Source: Taxillus chinensis
Taxonomy: Eukaryota; Streptophyta; Magnoliopsida; Santalales; Loranthaceae
Direction of reading: 5' to 3'
NCBI GenBank assembly: GCA_023512835.1
Contig: CM042092.1
Location: 54,463,097 to 54,527,096, forward strand
Length of the DNA stretch: 64,000 bases
Position numbers and translations under genes: made by a program. Below, one piece after another: positions 44,857 through 55,440 of this stretch (position 1 is its first letter; every line of letters starts with the position of its first letter). The notes beneath the pieces were generated by a model. The model made no database searches. It was given only the letters and a program-made list of their open reading frames with translations, and was not told the DNA's origin.

Positions 44857-46272
44857 CTCAGCTTTCCCTTTTCTCGCTCAACGCGTCGCCCACAACATTA
44901 CCCTTGCCCGGGGTATAGGCAAGAGTAAAGTCAAAGGTCCGCAAATACTCCACCCATCTCCTTTGCCTCAAATTCAAGTCCTTCGAGTAAAGATGTCTCG
45001 AAGGCTCTTGTGATCCGAGAACACCACAAACTTTTCCCCCAAGAGGTAGTGCTGCCAACTCTTCAGGGCGAAGATGACAGCCGCCAACTCAAGATCATGG
45101 GTAGGGTAATTCTGCTCATGAGGCTTTAGCTGCCTTGACCCATAAGCTACCACACTGCGCTCCTGCATAAGTACAATCCCCAAACCAACCCTGGACGCAT
45201 CACAATACACCTCATATGGAATATCCTCCCGAGGTAACCTCAACACCGGTGCAGTGGTCAAATGGGTTTTGAGAGCCTCAAACGCCTGCTGACACTTGTC
45301 AGTCCAATCAAACTTCACGCCCTTCCGAGTCAACGCTGTCATAGGAGCTGCCAAACGGGAGAACCCCTCGACAAAACGACGATAGTACCCCGCCAAGCCA
45401 AGAAAGCTACGGATCTCAAAAACGTTGGTTGGCCTCGCCCACGATGCCACGGCCTCAATCTTGGCCGGGTCCACCCTAACTCCCTCAGTGACACCACATG
45501 GCCAAGAAAGTGAACCTCCGTAGCCAAAACTCACACTTGCTAAACTTAGCAAACAGTGCTGGTCCCTCAAGGTTTGCAACACTGTTGCCAAGTGCTCCAC
45601 ATGCTCCTTCTCGGTCTTGGAATACACCAAGATATCGTCGATAAACACCACCACAAACGAGTCTAAGTATGGGGCAAAGACTTGGTTCATCAAATGCATG
45701 AACACCGCTGGCGCATTAGTGAGCCCAAAAGGCATCACGACCCACTCATAATGCCCATACCTGCACCGAAAAGCCATCTTAGGGATGTCCTCCTCCCTAA
45801 CCCTGAGCTGGTGATACCCCGACCGTAAATCTATTTTGGAAAACCACTGGGCCCCACTCAATTGGTCAAACAGGTCATCTATCCGAGGCAACGGGTACTT
45901 ATTCTTCACAGTCACTGAATTCAGCTTCCTGTAGTCGATGCAGAGACGAAGTGTGCCATCAGCCTTCTTAGCAAAGAGCACCGGAGCAACCCAAGGGGAG
46001 GTACTCGGTCTGATATACCTTTGGCCCACCAAATCCTCGATTTGCCTCTGCAGCTCCCCCAACTCGGCTGGCCCCATACGATACGCTACTTGGGAAATGG
46101 GACCCGTCCCCGGCACCAACTCAATGGTGAACTCCACACTCCTCTTAGGTGGCAAACTCCTCAACTCTTCAGGAAAAACATCCTGAAATTGGTCCACAAC
46201 AGCGGGCCACACCCTCTTTTCTACCTTACCTTCCTCAGCAAAGGTCGTGGCCGCAACTGTGGGTAATGGCAC
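44857..46272 (-). pseudogene. reverse transcriptase and RNase H, inner element
   Basis: Open from 46272 to 44974 (432 codons). RT motifs: '[21 protein letters not shown]' (residues 110-130), '[13 protein letters not shown]' (catalytic Asp148), '[16 protein letters not shown]' (180-195) and the active site 'FIDDILVYS' (Asp212, Asp213). Residues about 239-262 are out of frame with the outer copy because of three single-base deletions (45490-45555) that together restore phase, so the thumb region is scrambled. RNase H follows with 'CDASRVGLG' and '[11 protein letters not shown]', then a 1-base deletion at about 44990 ends the frame. The block 'RQRRWVEYLRTFDFTLAYTPGKGNV' continues in the next frame. 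Activity is unlikely. Confidence 0.9.
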
Positions 46273-46324
46273 CCCACTGGTCCATCACCGGCCCAGCCCG
46301 ACTCGCCTCACAGTCCCACTCCCC

Positions 46325-46801
46325 CTACAGGGTGCAAGAGATCCCTGCAGGTGTCACGAAGGATACACGCCGCCGGTAACAGTCTATCTTGGCTTGGAAA
46401 GCCATAAGCCAATCCATACCCAAGATCAGGTCAAAAGTACGCAAGGGCATCACATGCAAGTCAAAACTCAGCTCCACCTCGCCTATGGTTAACACACAGT
46501 CACGACACACTCGCCGTAACTCAATCCTACCCCCCACTGGAGACTCAACAACTAGGGGCTTCACTGCCTCCACACAAGCTAACCCCAAGCTATCTATTAC
46601 AAGTTCAGCAACAAAAGAACACGATGCACCCGTATCGAAGAGAACAGAAGCTAATGTACGGGAGATCAAAAGGGTACCTCTAACCACCGATGGTCCTGCT
46701 CCACCCTCAGCTGGTGGGGGTGGTAGCTCTGCCTCCTCCTGGTATGTCGCCTCCAGCGCAAACACCCTTCCTTGGCCCGGGCCACTGGTCGGCTCACTCA
46801 C
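46325..46801 (-). CDS. retropepsin-like protease region, inner element
   Basis: An open stretch of 158 codons containing the aspartic protease core. 'LFDTGASCSFV' carries the catalytic DTG at about residue 56, and the flap/second-half block 'DLILGMDWLMAFQAKIDC' lies near residue 126. It would cut the gag-pol polyprotein. The ORF's Met is probably internal to gag-pol. It ends at a TAG where the outer copy has CAG, cutting it off from reverse transcriptase, which restarts about 50 bases on. Confidence 0.85.
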   Translation of the reverse strand: MSEPTSGPGQGRVFALEATYQEEAELPPPPAEGGAGPSVVRGTLLISRTLASVLFDTGASCSFVAELVIDSLGLACVEAVKPLVVESPVGGRIELRRVCRDCVLTIGEVELSFDLHVMPLRTFDLILGMDWLMAFQAKIDCYRRRVSFVTPAGISCTL

Positions 46802-48080
46802 TGGACACTTCCCGCTAAGGTTGCCTCCAGCCTCAGTTTGCTGCCGCTCCGGCCTCCCCTGGGGTCGGGTCTGACTGGATCCTGCCTGGGCTGGCTCGCC
46901 ACCGACGAGCCGGTCTCTCCAGCTGGTGCACAGAAGCTAGCATCACTCCTCACGCTGGATGCCATGCCCCCCGCTCCCCTGTTGCCACTCCTGCAAACCC
47001 GGCGCAAATGGCCCTCTCATCCACAGTTGTTGCATCGCCAGTCCTTCTTGGGGCACTCCCCCTTGAAGTGACCCTGCTCTCCATAGCAGTGACAGCTGCT
47101 AGGTAGACTCCCAGATGGACCACCCTGTCTTCTGTCGCCAAAGGTGAACCTCCCGGGGTTCACAGATGTCTGACCCCGACTGCGAAAAGAACTGCTATCC
47201 CTCTCCTCCGTCTTGAGCCTCTTGGACCCTGCATCTCGATCAGGCCCACTCTGCAACTGGCGACCCTAATAGGCCTGCCTCCCATCATCCAGCTCTCTCT
47301 CGGCTATACGGGCCATCTCCACAGCCTCAGCATAGGTCCTCAAGCGTAGAATTGCCACCCTCTGCCTAAGGCCCAAAGTGAACTTGTGGGCCTTCAGGTT
47401 CTCCCTTGCCACAGTCTCAGGAGCAAACCTACTCAAGCTTCGGAACTCCCGCTCATACTCAGGTACCGTCCTGGATCCCTGCTTCAAGCTGCCGAATTCT
47501 TCCCTCTTCTGCCATCTCACTGATTCCGGGAAGAACTCATCATGGAAGAGTTGCAAGAACTCCTCCCAAAGCATGAGTTGCACCGCACGGCTCCCCGCGA
47601 CACTCGTCCACCACTCCAAAGCATCCCCCTCCAGCTGCCGAATTTCCAGTCGCACCTTGTCTTCTTCCCGGGGCAGGAGAAAGGAGAACACATGCTCGAT
47701 CTGCCTCAACCACTGCTCAGCTACCAAAGGATCACCTTCCCCCTTGAATGGCGGAGGTTGTTCCTTTCGAAACCGTGTCACCACGTCATCCTCTGCACGA
47801 GTCGGTACACCACCCAGCGAACTCTCACGCTCACGAGGCAACTCTCCTACTGGTGGTGGTGGTGGCACCACCTGCTGTGCTGCCATCTCACGGTGCACCT
47901 CCTCCCGAACGTCCTGCCGGAGTCCCTCCCGTAGCTCTCGTACCTTCAGCCGGATGCCTTCTCATAGCTGTGCCAGCAACAACGCATGCCCTCCAATGGA
48001 CGGTCCCGCACCCGGACCCTCATGGGCAGATGACTCATCGCCCATCGCCCGGACGCACGTGTCACTCTCCTCGGCGGCAT
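46802..48080 (-). pseudogene. gag of inner Tekay element, broken
   Basis: The ATG (complement of 48078-48080) begins MPPRRVTRAS. A one-base loss near 48040 shifts the frame and a TGA lies near 47953. The best open piece is 47898-47266 (210 codons) with capsid motifs 'EQWLRQIEHVFSFLL', 'LEGDALEWWTSVAG' and 'EYEREFRSLSRFAPE'. A second piece (47256-47017) holds the nucleocapsid knuckle, here CHCYGEQGHFKGEC: the second zinc-binding Cys is Tyr, whereas the outer copy keeps Cys. A TGA follows in the next Cys block. Capsid function might survive in part; the full protein cannot be made as written. Confidence 0.88.
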
Positions 48081-48480
48081 TCTTACTACACGAAGTAAGA
48101 AGCACAACGTCAAAACAATTTTATAATCTATCGAGTCACTACCTCTACCTCACAGATCAATTCCACTATCACATGACATTACACACATACATTACATCAT
48201 TGCATCAATCACATTGCACAGTTTAGTACACATTGCCAAACAAATCAGAGTTGCACATTTCACTTAATCATATGATCTTATCCACAGTTTAGCATACATT
48301 CACAGCAAATGCAACTAGTGCCCTAATGCCAATACATGCAAATCCTACCACAAGACTGGACTACCCTAAGTACACCTTGGAGGCTCAAAGAGGACCATGT
48401 TGATCAGGCATGTCCCTCCAGGCTCCTCCAAAGGACTTAGGATAACCAGGTCCGCCCACTACCCTAGGCCAACTAGACCA
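48081..48480 (-). other. leader of inner Tekay element
   Basis: Untranslated stretch between primer site and gag, aligning with 40626-41019 of the outer copy. No ORF. It lacks the 290-bp TRIM-like segment of the outer leader. Confidence 0.7.
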
Positions 48481-48493
48481 TGCTCTGATACCA
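48481..48493 (-). promoter_or_regulatory. primer-binding site of inner element (initiator Met tRNA)
   Basis: On the minus strand TGGTATCAGAGCA lies three bases after the 5' LTR end, in the same position as in the outer element. Confidence 0.85.
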
Positions 48494-48496
48494 TAT

Positions 48497-49604
48497 CGTC
48501 ACGCCCCGGATTTCCAACCCGAGGAAACCGGTACGTGACTCCCCTTTTACCCACACGGAGGGCAAAGGGGTTAGGATACAAATCAAGAAATTAACATTTT
48601 AAACATCCACAACACATTCAAGAAAGTAATGTTCATAAAAGCAATTCAAACCAGTTTATTACAGCAAAATCCTTTCCAATCCCATCCCCACTGGGGTTAC
48701 ATCAATTCCCATGAAAAAAACAAAACATAAATGGAAGAGAGTAAAATAATTATGGTCTTCCACCTTGGTGTATCCACTTAACGCCTGTAAGTCCCTGGAA
48801 AACAAGCAAACACAGTAGGAGGGGTGAGCAACCACAGCTCAGTAGGGATCAAGTCTCCCCAACCCTTCCCATGCTCCTAGCAGCTACATGCATGTGCACA
48901 GGTGTAGTGACGTAACAGTATTAGGAAAAAGAAAATAAAACATCACACAAGTGGGCGTAACCCCAGCCCCAGCCACACTGGCTAACAAAACACATCTCAA
49001 GCAAGTAGTTTAACCGCCTCTTCAGGCCACTGATTTAACCGCCTCTCAGGCAAAGTAGTTTAACCGCCTCTTCAGGCCCCTGGTTTAACCGCCTCTCAGG
49101 CAAAGTAGTTTAAGCGCCTCTTTAGGCCAGATAGCACAGTCATGCACACAACACACACCACGGTCACTCAAGCATAAAACCAAACACTTGGTGTGCACCC
49201 GTTCACAAGTGCACAAACCCAGCCATTCAGGTCATAGAACAAACACCCAGCATACATACATACACTAAATCACAAGTCCAGCCACACAGACATATTACCA
49301 AATACGTAATGGTTATATACACACAGCTATATTCACACAGGCTTTTCCTCGAACATATAGCATGTAACAACAGAATCACACCAAAATGCCACTGAAGGCC
49401 AACATCCATATAGGAGATCACACCTATATGGATTACATATGTATATATAAACAGATATAACTCTACAATCTGCCCTAGAACCCTAGGACAGAGGAGGATT
49501 TAGGAAGAACAGAACCCCTACCTTGTATGTACTCCTGCTCCCGCTTCCACGCAAGACTCCGACCACCCACGCAAGACGCTCCGGCAGCCACCAGAAGCTC
49601 TCCT

Positions 49605-49645
<41 letters not shown>

Positions 49646-50302
49646 GATAGCTGGTGGAGCAACAAACCCTAAACCTAAAATAGAGGGGCTTCTCCTCCTT
49701 ATATAGACAACACAACATCAAAACGACGTAGTTTTGATGGAACAAGCTATGACCTTCCCACATGCATACACACCAAAATATTCACAATTCTAACATGGTC
49801 CTTTGGGAAAAGATGATTAGAATGACAAAACCAAGATAACCATGCAAAAACATGCTTGCACGCGAATTTGAACGCCAATTCCCCAATTGACGTGCAGCTC
49901 CAAATGCACTCAAACTTCACCCCAAGCCTCCTTGCATCTTGTAGAGGTCTAGGAAGCAAAAATATGCTTGCACGTGAAATGGGTGAATTCACGTGCAGCT
50001 CCAAATGCTCTGAAATTTCTGTGGTAGATAGAGGACCTCATTCTAAGAAACTTTTGTTCTTGCACGCCAATTGTTTGAGGTCATCTACTAGGTCAAAAGT
50101 GAGCTCCAAGATCAGCCAAAACAGCTTAAAACCGCCTGTATACGCATAGCATCTTCCTAGGGCATAAAGGTACGTTATCACTTGTCACAAGCACCTCCCA
50201 AAAGTCCCCTCTTGGGCTAATCTCTTACCTCAAACTTGTGCACCAACATCCAAGGTGTTTGTGGTTAACTTCATACACACGGGTTACACACGGGTCATTA
50301 CA
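48497..50302 (-). repeat. 5' LTR of inner Tekay element
   Basis: 1806 bp, starting TGTAATGACCC at 50302. The last base has changed, giving CGTGACG instead of CGTGACA. Compared with its partner it lacks one of the two ACGT palindromes with the spacer between them (near 49720-49740) and has a shorter (CT)n tract (49605-49642). This accounts for most of the length difference. Confidence 0.92.
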
Positions 50303-51371
50303 CGTTGTTACTGGCACAGCTACAAGAAGGCATCCAGCTGGAGGTACGAGAGCTACGGGAGGGACTCCGGCAGGACGTTCGGGAGGAGGTGCGCCGTGAG
50401 ATGGCGGCACAGCAGGTGGTGCCACCACCACCACCACCAGTAGGAGAGCTGCCTCGTGAGCGTGAGAGTTCGGCGGGTGGTGTACCGACTCGTGCGAGAG
50501 GATGACGTGGTGACACGGTTCCGAAAGGAACAACCTCCGCGATTCAAGGGGGAAGGTGATCCTGTGGTAGCTGAGCAGTGGTTGAGGCAGATCGAGCATG
50601 TGTTCTCCTTTCTCCTGCCCCGGGAAGAGCATAAGGTGCGACTGGCAATTCGGCAGCTGGAGGGGGATGCTTTGGAGTGGTCAACGAGTGTCGCGGGGAG
50701 CCTTATGGTGCAACTCATGCTTTGGGAGGAGTTCTTGCAACTCTTCCATGATGAGTTCTTCCCAGAATCAGTGAGATGGCAGAAGAGGGAAGAATTCGGC
50801 AGCTTGAAGCAAGGATCCAGGACGGTACCTGAGTATGAGCGGGAGTTCCTGGAGCTTGAGTAGGTTTGCTCCTGAGAGCGTGGCAAGGGGAGGAACCGAA
50901 GGCCCATAAGTTCACTTTGGGCCTTAGGCCAGCCTTTAGGCGAGAGGGTGGCAATTCTACGCTTGAGGACCTATGCCTAGAGGTTGTGGAGACGGCCCGT
51001 ATAGCCGAGAGAGAGCCGGATGATGGGAGGCAGGCCCATCGGGGTCGCCAGTTCAGAGCGGGCCCGATCGAGATGCAGGGTCCAAGAGGCTCAAGACGGA
51101 GGAGAGGGATAGCAGTTCTTTTCGCATCGGGGTCGGACATCCGTGAACCCTGGGAGGTTCACCTTTGGCGGCGGAAGACAGGGTGGTCCATCTGGGAGTC
51201 TACCTAGCAGTTGTCACTGCTGTGGAGAGCAGGGTCACTTCAAGGGGGAGTGCCCCAAGAAGGACTGGCGATGCAACAAGAGGGTCATTTGCACCGGGTT
51301 TGCAGGAGTGGCAACAGGGGAACAGGGGGAGTGACATCCAGCGTGAGGAGTGATGCTAGCTTCGTGCACCA

Positions 51372-52010
51372 GTGAGAGACCGGCTCGTCGGTGGCAAGCC
51401 GGTCGGACCCGACCCCAGGGGAGGCCGGAGCGGCGACGAGACCGAGGCCGGAGGCAACCTTAGCGGGAAGCGTCCGGTGAGTGAGTCGACCGGTGGCCCG
51501 GGCCAAGGAAGGGTGTTTGCGCCTGGAGGCGACGTACCAGGAGGAGGCCGAGCTACCACCCCCACCACCGAGGGTGGAGCAGGACCATCGGTGGTCGAGG
51601 TACCCTTTTGATCTCCCGTACATTAGCTTTGCTCTCTTCGATACGGGTGCATCGTGTTCTTTTGTTCTTCGAACTTGTGATAGATAGCTTGGGGTTAGCT
51701 TGTGTGGAGGCAGCGAAGCCCCTAGTTGTTGAGTCTCCAGTAGGGGGTAGGATTGAGGTATGGCGAGTGTGTCGTGACTGTGTGTTAACCATAGGCGAGG
51801 TGGAGCTGAGTTTTGACTTGCATGTGATGCCTTTGCGTACTTTTGACCTGATCTTGGGTATGGATTGGCTTATGGCTTTCCAAGCCAAGATAGACTGTTA
51901 CCGGCGGCGTGTATCCTTCGTGACACCTGCAGGGACCTCTTGCACCCTGCAGGGGGAGTGGGAATGTGAGGCGAGTCGGGCCGGGCCGGTGTTGGACCAG
52001 TGGGGTGCCA
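51372..52010 (+). pseudogene. protease region of outer Tekay element
   Basis: Equivalent of the inner protease. The DTG active site lies at about 51640 ('FDTGASCSFV') but several one-base gains and losses between 51590 and 51690 shift the frame on both sides. The stretch 'DLILGMDWLMAFQ' (about 51845) reads through, without the TAG of the inner copy, into the start of reverse transcriptase (ORF 51608-52312). Confidence 0.82.
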
Positions 52011-53440
52011 TTACCCACAGGTTGGCAGCCCTGACCTTTGCTGAGGAGGGTAAGGTAGAAAAGAGGGTGTGGCCCGCTGTGGTGGACCAATTTCAGGATG
52101 TTTTTCCTGAAGAGTTGAGGAGTTTGCCACCTAAGAGGAGTGTGGAGTTCACCATTGAGTTGGTGCCGGGGACGGGTCCGATTTCCCAAGTAGCGTATCG
52201 TATGGGGCCAGCCGAATTGAGGGAGCTTCGGAGGCAAATCGAGGAGTTGGGGGGAGCAGGGGTATATCGGACCGAGTACCTCACCCTGGGGTGCTCCGGT
52301 GCTTTTTGCTAAGAAGGGCGATGGCACGCTTCGTCTCTCGCATCGACTACAGGAAGCCGAATCCATGGATCGTGAAGAACAAGTACCCGTTGCCTCGGAT
52401 AGATGACCTGTTTGACCAATTGAGTGGGGCCCAGTGGTTTTCCAAGATAGATTTACGGTTGGGGTATCACCAGCTCAGGGTTAGGGAGGGGGACATCCGT
52501 AAGACGGCTTTTCAGTGCAGGTATGGGCATTATGAGTGGGTAGTGATGCCTTTCGGGCTCACAAATGCGCCAGCGGTGTTCATGCATTTGATGAACCAGG
52601 TCTTTGCTCCCTACCTGGATTCGTTTGTGGTGGTGTTTATTGATGATATCTTGGTGTACTCCAAGACCAAGAAGGAGCATGTGGAGCATTTGGCAACAGT
52701 GTTGCAAATCTTGAGGGACCAGCAGCTGTTTGCTAAGTTTAGCAAGTGTGAATTTTGGCTGCAGGAGGTTCACTTTCTTGGCCACGTGGTGTCAGCTGAG
52801 GGAGTTAGGGTGGACCCAGCCAAGATTGAGGCTGTGGCATCGTGGGCGAGGCCAACCAACGTTTTTGAGATCCGTAGTTTTCTTGGCTTGGCAGTCTATT
52901 ATCGCCGTTTTGTAGAGGGGTTCTCCCGTTTGGCGGCTCCTATGACGGCGTTGACTAGGAAAGGAGTGAAATTTGAGTGGACGGACAAGTGCCAGCAGGC
53001 GTTTGAGACTCTCAAAACCCGTTTGACCACTGCACATGTGTTGAGGTTGCCTAGGGAGGATATTCCGTATGAGGTGTATTGTGATGCGTCCAGGGTTGGT
53101 TTGGGGTGTGTGCTTATGCAAGAGCACAATGTGGTAGCTTATGGGTCAAGGCATTGAAGCCTCATGAGCGAATTATCCTACTCATGATCCGGAGTTGGCG
53201 GCCGTCATCTTTGCCCTGAAGAGTTGGCAAGCACTACCTCTTGGGGGGAAAGTTTGTGGTGTTCTCGGATCACAAGAGCCTTCAAGACATCTTTACTCGA
53301 AGGACTTGAATTTGAGGCAAAGGAGATGGGTGGAGTATTTGCAGACCTTTGACTTTACTCTTGCCTATACCCCGGGCAAGGGTAATGTTGAAATGCGACG
53401 CGTTGAGCAGGAAAGGGAAAAGCTGGGGTGGCCGTGAGAG
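52011..53440 (+). pseudogene. reverse transcriptase and RNase H of outer Tekay element
   Basis: Palm motifs '[13 protein letters not shown]', '[12 protein letters not shown]' and 'FIDDILVYS' (about 52632) are intact in the ORF 52291-53157. That ORF also keeps the normal connection '[20 protein letters not shown]' that is scrambled in the inner copy. The fingers region near 52240-52350 has frame changes. The RNase H domain begins 'CDASRVGLG' (about 53080) but stops at 53155. Further shifts lie near 53169, 53228 and 53297, the last shared with the inner copy. Confidence 0.88.
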
Positions 53441-54725
53441 AGTGGAAGCTAATGGAGCGGTTGGCGATGTTGCGGCCGCAGCACTTGTTGTTCGTGATGG
53501 TGGGACAGCCCTGAGTCCTTTGGTGGTTGTGCTCGAGTTGTACCGGCGCGTCCGGGAGGAACAGTGGGTGACATCGAGTGTGAGGTTCTCCGTGCCCGTA
53601 TTGAGGCTGGGGAGCTATCTGAGGACTGGACAGAGGGTCCTGAGCATGAGTTGTCGTTTCAGGGGCGGTTGGTAGTGGCTTCTTCCCTCAGGGATGAGGT
53701 GATGAGGAAGTTTCACCAGTCTAGAGTTGCTGTGCATCCAGGAGGTACGAAGATGTACCATGCGCTTCAGGCACATTTTTGGTGGCCCGGGATGAAACGC
53801 GATGTGGCTGCCTTTGTTTTGCGGTGCCTCACGTGTCGCCAGGTGAAGGCCGAGCATCGGCGGCCGGCGGGCATGTTACGACCCTTGCCCATAGCGGAGT
53901 GGAAGTGGGACCACATAGCGATGGATTTTGTGACTGGTCTTCCACCCACCACAGGGCGGAAAGATATGATTTGGGTGATTGTGGATCGACTCACAAAGTC
54001 GGCCCATGTCCTGGCTGTTCGTGAGCGGGACTCCATTGGGACCTTGAGTCAGCTGTACATGAACGAGATTGTGAGACTGCATGGAGTACCATCATCGGTT
54101 GTCTCTGACCGGGATTCGAGGTTCACCTCCCGTTTTTGGGCAGGTTTCCAGGAGGCTATGGGGACCAAGCTTCACTTGAGTCTGACCTTTCACCCGGAGA
54201 CCGACGGCCAGGACGAGAGGACGAATCGGACTTTGGAGGACATGTTACGGGCCTGTGTGTTAGACTTTGGGGGTTCGTGGGCAACTCACCTTGCTTTGGT
54301 GGAGTTTGCCTATAATAACAGTTATCAGGCATCCATTGGGATGGCTCCTTTTGAGGCGTTGTATGGCCGGCCATGTCGGTCACCTTTGTGTTGGACCGAG
54401 GTGGGGGAGACAGCTCTCTTGGGACCACAGTTGGTTCAAGAGGCTACCGAGAAGGTTAAGTTGATTCGTCAGCGTTTGTTATCAGCTCAGAGTCGGCAGA
54501 AATCTTATGCGGATCAGCGGCGGCGACCTTTGGAGTTTTCTCTTGGTGATCATGTGTTTCTTCGTGTTTCTCCACGTCGTGGACATTGATGGTTTGGGTG
54601 AGGTTCCAAGCTATCTCCGCGGTTTATTGGTCCTTTTGAGATTCTGGATTGTGTGGGGCCTGTGGCCTACCGGTTAGCGTTACCACCGCGGCTGAGTCGA
54701 GTGCACAACGTGTTTCACGTGTCCC
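53441..54725 (+). pseudogene. integrase of outer Tekay element, truncated
   Basis: The longest open part is 53564-54589 (341 codons). It has the His pair 'FHQSRVAVHPGG', Cys pair 'LRCLTCRQ', and D-D-E residues in 'AMDFVTG', 'VVSDRDSRF' and 'QDERTNR'. A TGA at 54587 falls where the inner copy has an Arg codon (CGA to TGA). Coding sequence continues to 54725 ('[12 protein letters not shown]'), where a deletion fuses it to LTR sequence, so the chromodomain-like tail is missing. Confidence 0.9.
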
Positions 54726-55189
54726 AATTGGCGTGCAAGAACAAAAGTTTCTTAGAATGAGGTCCTCTATCTACCACAGAAATTTCAGAGCATTTGGAGC
54801 TGCACGTGAATTCACCCATTTCACGTGCAAGCATATTTTTGCTTCTTTGGCCTCTACAAGATGCAAGGAGGCTTGTGGTGAAGTTTGAGTGCATTTGGAG
54901 CTGCACGCCAATTGGGGAATTGACGTGCAAATTGGCGTGCAGGCATGTTTTTGCATGGTTGCCTTAGTTTTGTTATTCTAATCATCTTTTCCCAAAGGAC
55001 CAGGTTGGAATAGTGAGTATTTTGGTGTGTATGGATGCGGAAAGGTTGTAACTTGTGTAATCAAAACTACGTCGTTTTGATGCTGGGATTCACTTAATCA
55101 AAACTACGTCGTTTTGATGTTGTGTTGTCTATATAAGGAGGAGAAGCCTCTCTGTTTTAGGTTTAGGGTTTGTTGCTCCACCAGCCATC

Positions 55190-55234
<45 letters not shown>

Positions 55235-55385
55235 AGGAGAGCTTCTGGTGGCTGCCGGAGCATCTTGCGTGGGTGGTCGGAGTCTTGCGTGGAAGCGGGA
55301 GCAGGAGAACATACAAGGTAGGGGTTCGTTCTTCCTAAATCCTCCTCTGTCCTAGGGTCCTAGGGCGGATTCTGGGGTCCTTTAT

Positions 55386-55440
<55 letters not shown>

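Larger units (their letters stand above)
41122..50302 (-). mobile_element. inner full-length Tekay-type element, minus strand, TSD CGTTG
   Basis: Both LTRs (41122-42982 and 48497-50302), a primer site, a polypurine tract and all pol modules are present in minus orientation. It is flanked by a perfect CGTTG repeat (41117-41121 and 50303-50307). Its own gag shows the uninterrupted site 'GCATGCGTTGTTGCTGG' near 47968, confirming that removing it plus one CGTTG rebuilds the outer gag. It is the same family as the element it landed in. Gag is broken and pol has a frameshift before integrase, but the integrase ORF is intact. Confidence 0.95.
41020..51340 (+). pseudogene. gag of outer Tekay element, interrupted by inner element
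   Basis: The ATG at 41020 opens MPPRRVTRASEAVAD. The frame runs to 41121, is broken by the inner element, and resumes in phase after the CGTTG duplication at 50308 with 'LLAQLQEGIQLEVREL'. A single-base insertion near 50495 shifts the frame; capsid blocks 'EQWLRQIEHVFSFLL' and 'LFHDEFFPESVRWQKREE' follow in the next frame (50456-50863). More small insertions near 50850-50945 scramble the middle. The nucleocapsid knuckle CHCCGEQGHFKGEC (about 51210) is complete here. A roughly 9-base deletion then removes part of a second Cys motif. The protein would form the particle core but cannot be made as written. Confidence 0.85.

Noticed and set aside
46389..48226. Long plus-strand ORFs (161, 282, 130 and 116 codons) opposite gag and protease
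   Set aside because: Antisense shadows of the GC-rich Tekay coding region, with no recognisable domains; the outer copy shows the same shadows on the other strand.
50353..50907. 184-codon minus-strand ORF opposite outer gag
   Set aside because: Shadow of gag; Ser/Arg-rich without motifs.
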